Source of the DNA: Triatoma infestans | Taxonomy: Eukaryota > Arthropoda > Insecta > Hemiptera > Reduviidae | Length of the DNA stretch: 64,000 nt | Reading direction: 5' to 3' | Assembly (NCBI GenBank): GCA_011037195.1 | Contig: JAAEAF010000088.1 | Coordinates: forward strand, 372,001-436,000 | In this document: piece by piece, positions 42,901 through 54,900 of the stretch | How positions within the stretch are numbered: position 1 is the first letter of the stretch | Layout of the letters: each line of letters starts with the position of its first letter | Position numbers and translations under genes: made by a program | The notes under the pieces: generated by a model | Databases searched by the model: none | Seen by the model: only the letters and a program-made list of their open reading frames with translations | Told to the model about the DNA's origin: nothing

Positions 42901-45900
42901 TGATTGCTAGATCTTCCGCAAAATCTCCTCCTCCTCTTTTAAGAAACATTTCAGTAACAAACGCATGGTACGTAACGTTTAAATGAATTTTCTTGGAAAA
43001 AGTTATAGGTGTCTGCATCTATAGTTAGTATACCAAGTTTAATGAAACCCGTAGGTGGTTTCATAGTAAAGTTAGCAGAAACTGAAAAAACGCATTTCCG
43101 GTCAATCAGTTTTCTACAGACGCCGAATTTTGGCAACATATTTAATTCTGATTAATATTATGAGGCTGACAGAATGCACCGTAAAACAGCACTTTGGATG
43201 AAAGCATAACCCTCTCCTCTAAAAACCCTTTAAACGAATCTCGAAGAACGTCTGAAATAAAAGTTGTAGCCAGCCCTCTGTAACAATTCTAACCATCACC
43301 AACCCTGGCATCAGTGGCAATGAAACCGTGGAATGCTGCAAGGATCCAGCTGGCAGTCTCATCCGATAGGGAAGAGATTTAGTGTTGCAGTGGATCCGAG
43401 CCATTGCGTATACCTAGCAATGAGTCGGTCACATTAGCCAAAGCAAGTAGCAATATGCAGCAACCTAATAAAAATATTTCACTGCACACAGCAAAAAGAG
43501 TGGCCATAGAGTACTTCCAGGGAATGCTGAATCAATTCTTGCGGCGATGTACAGAGGACAAGTGATGGACTCCATTGTGTGACCCCCAAATCATCTTGCC
43601 TAGTGACTTGCCTAGGCAGTGCGCTGTAGCATGTTTCATTTTGGCCACTAGACATGATTACTTGAACAAACACCTCCATAGAATTGGTGTGGTTGATTCA
43701 CCCATTCGCTCATTGTGCCGGATGGCAGAAATGGATGCGGACCTCTTATTTACATGTGCGGCGCTGCAGGATGTGAGAGGAGGCCTACAAGAATCGTATC
43801 TGCCGGACCAAGCCACGCTGTACTGGGTTGCAAGGAGTCGAATGGCCGAGGGCGTTGGATAAAAAAAATAATGTCCCTTGTATTTAAACTAAATAAAAGT
43901 TTGAACTTTCCGTAATATTCAGTTTTTGAGTTATGCTACCACACGCGCACAACAGACCAATTTCTAAAAACCACTTTTTCAGGCTCAGGATACTTCAAAA
44001 CATTTATTTCCCCTAAAAACTCTATATCGAAAATTTGACACGATCGCTATTTCTCTTACCTGTAGAAATATTCGCTAAAAATTATCTTTCACACTCGTGG
44101 AATGTAAAATATCAAATTGAATTTCTGGTCGAAACTTAATTACAGTATTGACAGGATTGCAATAGTACCAGAAAGGTAGAGTAAAAATTAGAATTATTTA
44201 ATTATATGTGACATTTGATCTAGAAAATTTTGGAAACAAACGATTTAGTAGCGGTGATGCAAGTGCAAATAACAGAAATGGGGCCTCTTCTAAAGGAGAA
44301 ATCCGCTAGTACCGATAAATTAATGGAATCATTAGTAAAAGAGAAAGCTGCAGCTGATGAAGTGAGACTGGTAGTAGTTGCTGATGAAGCAGTCGCCAAA
44401 GTATGTACTTTTTCTTGAAATGTTTATGTATTTGTGTATAAAATAATCTTTTAGTTATTTAATTTGATTTAAGGAAAAAGCAAATGAGTGTCAAGCATTG
44501 GCAGATGATGCTCAGAAAGATTTAAACCTTGCTTTGCCGGCAATGGATGCAGCGATTAAAGCTTTAGATGCCTTAAATAAAAATGATATCAATGAAGTTC
44601 GAGTATTCATAAAGCCTCCCAATCTTGTTAAATTTGTAATGGAGGCAGTTTGTTTATTGCTGGGAGCAAAGTAATTTTCACCTTTCCTTTATACATTATA
44701 AAGAAATTTAAGAACTTGTACAATAGATTTTTCTTTAAAAAACTTATGTTACAGACAAGATTGGGCAAGCGCTAAAGTGGTTTTAGGTGAAGGAAACTTT
44801 CTGAAAAGATTACGGGAATATGATAAGGATCACATTCCCGAAGCCATGCAGAGAAAGCTCAAAGCTTATGTTGATCATCCCGATTTTGAACCAGAAAAAG
44901 TAGCTTCTCAGTCAAAAGCATGCAAGTCCTTATGTATGTGGGTCCGAGCAATAGATAAATATGCAAAGATCTATAAAGTTGTGGAACCCAAAAGGAAAAA
45001 GTAAGATACTGCTTTTTTATTGTTACATCTTCATATTTTCTCGTATGTTGACTAAAATTATATGTTATAAAATAATCATTTTTTTAAGTAAAGGCCTTAA
45101 GAAAAACACTTTTACAGGGTTGAAGCTTCTGAAAAAATATTGAATCAGATGATGTCCGTTCTTCGAGCTAAACAAAAAACGTTGGCGGATGTTGAAATGC
45201 AGATCGCCCAACTTGAAGCTACATATGATAACAGTCTCAGGGAAAAAGCAGAGCTAGAGACAGCTATGAACCTTTGTGAAAGTCGACTAGAAAGGGCGGG
45301 AAGGTTAAAATCTGCACTAGGAAATGAACAAATAAGATGGGAACAATCGATCAAAGTTAGCAAATGTTTTATTTATTGAAATCTTCTAGATTTCTTTTAG
45401 AGGATATTGCTGCAATGATCTAAAATATCTATTGTGTCCTTTTCTCATTGCACTGTCGGCCTCCGAGGCTGTTCTCTAGCTACAGAGAACCTGTGATAGG
45501 CAGTGCGCTGTAGAGGCTTCTAGGAAGAGAAAGTCTAAGGATAGCACGGCTGCATTCGAACCCGGGACTTTCACGTGGGAGTACAGCGCGCTATACGGCA
45601 CTAAACCCCTCCCTAATCTTGAGTTTACCGGAAGTTAATTTCTGGGGATGACTCCACCATCATTTAGCTGACTTGTCTCGAGGTTTTTCGTCCCTTAGCA
45701 GTATGTAAACTGGAAGTGGTGTCCTAGGAGCGGAGTCTTTGAAGTTCATGTAACTGGTCGGTCTTAAGACCATTTTGTTTTTAAAATTTTTTTGTCCTAA
45801 ATTAATCACTTCGTTCAGCGGAACTAAAATTATTTTTTATTTATCTTAAACTTGAGTAATTTGTAATAGAAAATATTACCAATTCAATATTTTATAGGAC

Positions 45901-48900
45901 CTGTCTGTAGCGATAATTAATCTCATTGGTGATGTCCTAGTGGCAGCAGCTTGTGTAGCATATTTAGGACCATTTACCAATATATACAGGGACGAATTGA
46001 GTGCTTATTGGAATCAGTTAGTGAAAGAGAAAGAGATACCCTCTTCTCCAACATTCAGGTAACTTAACAACCATCAATTACCTCACTTTGAATCTAACTA
46101 AGAACGAATAATTAATTCATTTTATTTTTAGTTTAATAGATATATTATCTGATCCTTACGAAATTAGAACTTGGATTACAGCCGGTTTGCCAAGGGACAA
46201 AGTGTCAGTTGAAAATGCCATTTATGTAACTAAAACTAGTCGATGGGCTTTAATGATCGATCCTCAAGAGCAGGTACTTTTTAAATTAGTACTTTTTTTT
46301 AATAATTTTTGGTTATTATGGGCAGATATTATTCCAATCTTTATTCAATTTTTACGATTTTATTATTATTTTTTTAACGCTACAACAGAAAGTGTCAAAT
46401 TTTCGGAATTTAGATTCCTTGAAAGCGCAAAAATGTTTTTTTAGCGATTGGTATAAGTGTGTTCATCCTATTTGATGACCAAAACAACCAAAAACGAAAA
46501 ATCAAGGTCTCCCTATTGGATATTCAGTTTAGATGTTATCCGGATACCTGGCTCTCTCCCTGGTCATTCAAAATTCGTCAACCGCAAGTGCGAATGTAAT
46601 GTTATTTTTTGTTTCTGTTTTTTAGTATTTCGCTAATTTGTCAAAAACAGTTGTAAGGGTTTTCTTTAAGCTTGGTACACAAACTATACAGCTGCAGGTC
46701 TCCCACTTTTATTTAGGAAATTTAATTTTTGGGTTCTGCGGCATTGTCAATGAAACTATTTTGAGTAAGCTACGGTTCAACCATCTGAATTATATTGAGG
46801 ACCTATTTTGTGGGGCTGTGAAAGAGATCAATTGTAATGTGTTGGTAAAATTGCAAGTTTGGAGAAAAACGATTAACGAAACTGCGATTACACTGAATTA
46901 ATTTTTTGTTTTTCATACCTAGGAATTTCTATAAACCAGGAAAGCATATCAGGTTTGAAGAAACTTGACGAAAGCGACAAGAAAGAACTTTTCTCAATCC
47001 AATTTGATTTTCAATCACATTAACTATTTTATTTTATCATTTCACTTTTCTTTTCTCATACTCCTTGTAAGAGGAAGTATCGCGATCGTGCCAGATTTTC
47101 GGAATTGAATTTTCGCCGGAAATACATGTTTTTAGGGTCCCCTCAATATGAAAAAATGTTTTATCCATTGTAATCTCTGCATTTCTATTATTTCCAGAAG
47201 ATTTTCCTTCACGTTTATCATACTTATAATATATTCACATTGCGAGAATGGGAAGAGCCGTTGTTAAAAATGTATTACTTTCATTTACGGCCGTTAGGAG
47301 GGGAATATAGTTAGCGAACGAATCAAATTTTCAAAACTTGAGATTTCACCGGAAATGATTTTTTTGGAAAGTTTTGAGATTCTCTGAGTATTAAAAATAT
47401 TTTATTAAAGTTATGTGTGGGTTTGTTTGAGTGAGAAAGAACAAAATATTTCACAAACAAACAAAAAATCGCAGGAAACTCTAACATTAATTAATCTAAG
47501 TCACAATAAGAGAAACTCTTTTGAGTGTTTCAACCAGATTGCTTTCATATTCAGGGACTTGAAAATATTTATCTCCATAAAATAAATGGAAATAAATAGT
47601 GAAAACTTAATTTCGAAAATTTGTCATGATAGTAAAATTAAGAAAAAAGATTACGGTTATTTATTTTGTTACTTCAGGAAATTTTTGTAGCACATAAACT
47701 AACTTAATGAAGATAATATAAAGTAAGAACTGTGTAGTTATAAATATGTAAGCAAAACATTGGTAAACCATTATAAATGGTAAAAGAAACCTCTTGTTTA
47801 AGGAATTGACTTAGGTATTTGAAATCCTAAAATATTATTTTATGTTTCTTTTGTAACTTGACAATTTATTTATTTTTCCTAAATTGTATAAGAATTCTTT
47901 AAGGCTAACAGATGGATTCGACAAATGGAGGCCGACAATGATCTTAAAATGGTTAAACTGACCGATGCAACTTACATGAGAACAATTGAAGGCGCAGTAA
48001 GATTAGGTCAACCAGTGTTGATATGGGAAGTTAAAGAAACATTAGATCCATCTTTATCCACTATTTTATTGAAGCAAATTGTAATGAAGGTAATACAGTT
48101 ATATTAGATTGTTGTTTGGATTTCTGAATTACTATTGTAATTTTGAAAGAGTTGTATAATATTGAATATTCATTTTAGTCTGGACGATACGTTATTCGCA
48201 TTGGTGATGCAGACGTTGAATATGACCCGAATTTCAGGCTCTACATTACTACTAAACTCTCCAATCCTCACTATTTGCCAGAGATATGTATACAGATAAC
48301 ATTAGTTAATTTTACTGTTACCCCTTCTGGATTAGAGGATCAGTTACTTGCGTAAGTATTTGATGTATCATATAGTTGTCGTAAACCTGGAAGATCATTG
48401 ATAATGATTTCATGCAACACGATTAATAAAATCTGAAATTCTTCTGAATAGATACAAATTTATCATAAAATCCCAACAAATATAAGATAGTTATTCTCCT
48501 CACTAGTGCAAATCACCGAAATAAGACGGTTAGATTTTATAAAATTCAAAAAATTATTAAACCTTTTTTTTTTAAATTGTTTTTATATAAAAATATTTTT
48601 ACATATCTGATACATTGAAGATTTTGAATTATGTTTTTATAAGTTAGTTTGTTTAAATTTCAGTTGCTATTTTCAAGTATTTATTTCTTTTTAGCAGTCT
48701 TATTATTCACAGTCATTCATTTTTTAGTATTTTGTTTATATTATTTCAATTCTATTATTATTTGGTTATATCATTACACGACTTTTTTAAATATTTTTTA
48801 TATGTATAGGCATAAATAAACAAATGAAAAAATAAATTTGATAATAGGACTTACTTACTTGACTTACCTATTAATTTTTTTTATTATTATTCAAATTTTA

Positions 48901-51900
48901 TAATGTAGGTATTATTTAATTATAAAATTTGTGTTTAATACATTCAGAGATGTAGTATCCCTTGAAAGACCTGATCTTGAAGAACAGAGGTCTGAGTTAA
49001 TCGTTCAGATTAATTCCGACAAAACTCAATTAAAGGCAATTGAAGATAAAATTCTAAAATTATTATTTGGATCGGAAGGCAATATTCTTGACGATGAAGA
49101 ATTAGTTCAGACCTTAAATGAAAGCAAGGTACGATCAAAATAATGATATTCTTTATGATTAAATCTAATCGATTAATGCTCCTATTTAACCAATAATTTA
49201 CGCTCTTTTAGTGAAGTAATAGGAAATATTGAAGTCCTCTCCAATTTTCTAAATTTAGTTTTCTCTAAAAACACATTATTATTATTATTATATACACATT
49301 ATTATTATTACGTATAATTACCAAACATTTTTTTAGCGATGGTCCATATGTGGGAATGACTGTGAACAAAGTTCCAAAAAAGGAAAAGTCGAGGGAAACT
49401 CAACTTGATGTTCCCTTTCAATTCTATCGTAGGGTACGAAACTTTCTGTAAAAATCAGTAAAAAAAAATGCGATTTACCAAATATTTTTTTCGATTTCTC
49501 AAAAGAAAAACATTATGCCCTTCCTTCACATATATTCTATCCTCTCAATTTTATTTTGAAGTATTTCTGGGTAAATTTATTTTTGAGAATTCTAGGGGAG
49601 CAGTGATTGGCAGTAAGTTTTACTAACTATATGAAAAGGAGGTGAATTTAATATTTAATTTAAGAAATTACACATTTGAAAAATCGATTAACCGGAAATG
49701 TGTCATTACAGAATAGCGCGTGTTTTTCTCGAAACCAGCTCTATGGATTTTTCCTTAAACTTACTCTTTTGATTTTACAGTTTTCTTCTGGGGAAGTTCA
49801 GATGTTAACCTTTCTCCAAAAAGGTCACATCAGTACAGTGTACATTTTTATTAAACATTAAAAAAATAGTTTAAAAAAAAAAATTGGATCTATCGAAACT
49901 TTAGTTAATGACCTATAGAAACTGAGAATTGTATAAGATTTGTGAGTGTATCACACCAAATTCTTTGTTAAAAAATACGTTTATCTCTTCTCTTTCTAGA
50001 TTTCACTCTTTCTTAAATCACTTATCTTTAGAAATACATTTTTGCCTCCCTGAAATGAAAATAATGTCTTTCGAATTTATTCAGCGTCGTTTTGTTTATG
50101 ATATTTCAGAATAGTCACTCAAACACAAATAGTCGCGAAATTACATATTTGGTGTTTCTCTGAGTATTACAAGGAAATCTAATAAGGAACTCATATCATA
50201 ATTAGTTTAATGAAAGCACCCTTTACTGATTTGGTTTTACTATTTTTCTTGAGTTTTTCGAAAAAAAAAATCAACGACTTCTTTTAGTTGTTTTACACTT
50301 TGTAAATGGAAGGGCACTGCTTTTATATCAAACTAGCTAAACCCGGCCACGCTTAGCTATGGCTGAATCTGATTTTAATTATTAGGGAAGTAATTGAAGT
50401 ACGATAGTTAACATAGATTCAGCAAGAAAACACATCATTCAATTTAGTACCCTACTTTGCGTTAATGTGCACTGAAAGGAAAGAAAGAAAAAATGTTTTT
50501 AACTGAAAGTTTTTTTTATTGTAAAGGTAGAGATGGACTCACTTTTTTTTTTTTGTCCGTTTTCTGCATAAACATACAGATCAGATGGTTTACCACTCTG
50601 GAGCACGCGACATTCGTAAGAAGCCCATGAGAGAAGCATTCGTTTTCTAAATTCAAACCACACTTGCAAAGATTGTCCTTGCGAAAGCGTGGGAAAGAAT
50701 GATAGTCAAATAAAGGTTGATAGTCATAGCGAATGCAAAGCGTATTGAAAATTGAAGTCATTTGAACTCGAACGCCATATCTGTCGCAATGAGTGGTATT
50801 CGTGGAAGTAGTAGTCTTCACTTTTATGAGGTCCAATGAGAACTGTTGCTTCAATTACATTATTCATCAATTTTTTTAACTAGTAATCGTGTACCATTGC
50901 ATAATTATGGCTGATTGGTGTATCGGAGTAATATAATTGGCACTCCAGTTTTCAAATTTAGAATGTGTGGCAGTAATCTGGGAACATCGAGTAAATTAAG
51001 AAATTCCGTTCGGAAAATTCACTACTTCACTTTGGTCCATCACGGAGTCAATGGATTTGTATGCCACTGTTTCACCTGCGATTCTGTTTAGAATGATGTT
51101 CATATCGAGTACGTCGACATTTTTAGCCGCTAGAATGGCTCTTCCGCTTAACCATGCGTGATTTTGATAATTTGTTTCGATGCTTTGTAATACCTTATCT
51201 ACTAATTCTTCTTTTGAATGTACAATGTTACAGAAATTAGATGGGAAGGTTATTTTTCCTGTTGCTGATTTGTAGGTGTAGGACTGTTACCGACTTCGAG
51301 TAATTGTCTCGAAATTGTGGCAGATGTTCGATCGTTTTGAAGTTGAAGTCTCATATTCGTTGTTAAATGAATTTTTTTTACTTTTCTCCAAAGAGTTGAA
51401 AATTTCAAGCAGGCATGCAATTCATCAGCTGGTATTGAGCGTGGTATCACTGGAAGCGTTTGCCTGAATTCACCGGATAGTAACACCAATGCTCCTCCAC
51501 CAAATGGAGCCTGATTATTTCGCAAGTCTTTCGATGTATGGTCTAATGCTTCCAATGACTTCTTGTGAGCCACTCATTCCATACAATGATTTTGCACGGG
51601 AACTTCGGAATAGAGGTACTTATAAGGAGTTGAGAAAGAGGTTCAGAGAGCGCGCGACCATCGCAACGCGTCTGCGTCTGTCTATTTTTGCCAAACTCGC
51701 GAAACCTCGGAATTTCCCGTTTCCGTGGGAACTTCGGAATAAAAAGTATATATAAACACTCTTATATAAAAATGCAACGTGTGTAAAAATTTCAAGTCAA
51801 TCCATCGATTACTTTTCGAGTTTTGCGGGCACAAACATATGGATGCTGAATTTTTATATATATAGATTTTCGATATTGAGTATATGCTGGAAATATATAA

Positions 51901-54900
51901 ATGCTCTTGAGTCCCTTTGAGTTTACACACAATTTTTTTTTTTAGCGAGTGACTATTTGTGAACAAACTACATAAAAAATTAAGCTCAAAATTAATATTC
52001 ATTAGGTATTAACAGGGAATCCGACACCCGGTTTAAAAAAAACTCCGTTATCAGAAACTGTGCCCTTCTTTACTGAATCGCTATTTCAGTTTCCGCAATA
52101 TTGCTCGAAAATAGCACCAAAGACTTTTTCTTGATGTTGGTACACAAACCATAAATATATAAAACGATTTAATTTCGATTGAAACCGTATTCAGGAAAAG
52201 AAAATTGTTTTTAGAGGGTCTGTAGGCGCTGAGATTTGAATCCTGTCTATAGAGCCTCAGTAGTACAGTGTACGATACCCGTTGTCGGTATATAAGGAAA
52301 TTCAAGATTTGAGTACAATTTTGAAATTATTTCCAGGGTATTTTTTTTTTATAACTTATTATTGGATGAAATTATTATAAGAATTTATTAAAATTACTAT
52401 GTTTACATTTAAATCTACTTCGGACCCTAAGAACCTAAGAAATTGAATTAATACTAATTAAATAGCAAGGTATGTATTAGCAGGTCTGAGCAATAGTTGC
52501 AAGTAAGTTTACAGTGCTAATTTTCAACGGTAAGTTTGTAATTGTGAAGAGCGAAACATATACCTGAAAATGTCAGAAATTGCGTCTTATGAAAGCCATT
52601 CCTCAGAAACAGAGCTTGGTTATATGTTATAGAAATGTATTTAAATGTTAAGAATATTTACCCTTAAATGTATTATTGTAAAAATGACTACAAACAATTT
52701 TTACTTAGCTTACATCTGAAGTAATTGTAATAAGATTGGCAGAGGCCGAACGAACAGAAGCACGTATTACAGTTGCACGTGAAGGATACAGAAGCATAGC
52801 CGCTAGAGGTTCTTGCATTTACTTCGTAGTTGCTGTATTGGCGGACATTGATCCTATGTACCAGTTCTCTCTGAAATACTTTTCTATGGTAAAAATTGTG
52901 TTCATTTATTAAATTTAACATATTCTACTAATTTTGTTTGTTAATATTTGTTTTTTTTTCTATCAGGTCTTCAGAAATGTGATACAAGTTACACCACCAG
53001 TTTCTGATCTAGAAGAACGCAGTAGGGATTTAATAAATGGTATAACTTTAGCAATATATAATAATGTATCTCGAAGTCTCTTTGAAAAACATAAGTTGAT
53101 ATTCAGCTTTTTGCTGTGTACGAGTATTCTTAAACAAGGTAAAGAAATAAACGATGTAGAATGGAACTTTTTGATCAATGGACCTGTTGGTGTATCCGAG
53201 GTTTGATTTTTAAAATGTTATTTGTAACTATAACCTTTTTTAAATTAATGTTCTTTGTTGTTATTTCATTTATTTTTGTTTGGTGTTCGGCCACGATTAT
53301 GAAGCATTTCTTCGCTGAATCTTTCCAATTTTGGAAATATTTTTACATTTTGTTCCTAACTTATGAATTATAAAATTTAATTTGATAATACTAAATTTGT
53401 AGTAAAAAAACTAAAATGAATATTGTGACTGATGAATGATGAAAAACACTTGAGTTTTTGAGATGTGACCGCGTCAGTAGTTTGGTAGAAACCGACGTTT
53501 AGCTCATATTGCAATGAGCTTCCTCAAGGTCGTTTCACCTCGGTTTTTAGCAAATTACTGACGCGGTCTAAACCTGAAAACTCAAGTGTTTTTCATGAAA
53601 ATTGTCGCGGAAACCTAAAAGATCATATAACCTATCTGATGAATGATATTCAAAGTTAGGTCAATGTTTTTCTGAAGGTAGTAGTTTTTGATTCCGCGGG
53701 GAGTCATAGAATTCACTTAATGTGGTTATCATAAAGACGTTGGCGAACATTTTTCAATTAGAGATTGAAATTTAATATGTGCAGGATCTTCCTAAAAAGC
53801 CTGATGTAGCCCAATTGACTGATTTAAATTGGCTATCCATAAATTATTTGGTTAAATTGAACGAAAAATTTAGACCACTTACCAAGAACTTAGATCATGA
53901 AATTGAAGTGGATTTAGGAGATTATCATTTGGTAAGACATTTGTTTGTGTACTTTAATGATGAATTTTAAAAATTATGTGAATTATTTTGACACACTTAA
54001 GAGCTTGTGAAAATTATTGGTTTGTTTGTTTTCTTATTCCGCATATACAACAGCCATTTCTTGAGCAATGATTCAGACTGAAATGAAGTGATTGCCGCTT
54101 TACTGAAGGTGTTTTAGGAATGAGAAATCGAATTTTATTTATTTGTTACATTTATATGTGCTTTTTATAAACGCCTCCTTACATCATTAAGTAGAGATAG
54201 TTTCAGTGACTGTTGGGTTGATTCCTGATCGAGGGTTGGAAATACAAATGTACAGAATAGTATAGTCCCGGTTTAGTCCTGGAAATACAAATATGCGAAG
54301 TTTATTAAGAATTACTGAATCTACAACTCATCCCCTCAACTTGATTGTGTATTTAGAAACTAATATGCTTCTTACTTTTTTATAAATCATCCGGTTTCAT
54401 CCTAAATAGTTGTATTGAATTGACGCCTGAGAGGATCCCAGTATTTTCATCAATGAAATAATGAAGAGAAATATTTCTTTACAAACACTGGACATTTTTC
54501 GCGCTGATTATGATGTTCCTTTGAGCAATATTTTGAATCCAATGTTTTGTTGAAATATTTGTAAGAGAATGTGAAAGTACAATTAATAGCTAGATATAAA
54601 TTCCAGGCAGAAAATACATTCACATACACTCTAGAAAATTTGATTAGAGATTTAAATTTATTCAATGAAAATCTTGATGCGTTATCAATTAGCTGGATTA
54701 TTAAATGCAGAAGTAGGGAAGGGATTAGCTCAGTGGTTAGCGCACTGGACTCCCACTCGGAGGACCCGGGTTCGAGTCCAACTATGCTGCCCTTAGATTT
54801 TCTCTTCCTAAGAGCCTCTACAGCTCACTGTTCGGAGATGGACAGTGTTATCTGTAACGACAGAACGATCTCTGGAGGCCGGCAGTGCACTGAGAAGCCT

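Noticed and set aside
43575..43862. 95-codon frame as a novel small gene
   Set aside because: It is the end of a LINE ORF ([10 protein letters not shown], then a C--E-D---L--C knuckle).
51250..51573. Minus-strand open frame as an antisense host gene
   Set aside because: It is the Pif1-like helicase of a Helitron whose ends are both visible.
54722..54782. tRNA gene with intact A and B boxes
   Set aside because: No closing acceptor stem, and the same head plus body is repeated elsewhere: it is a SINE.
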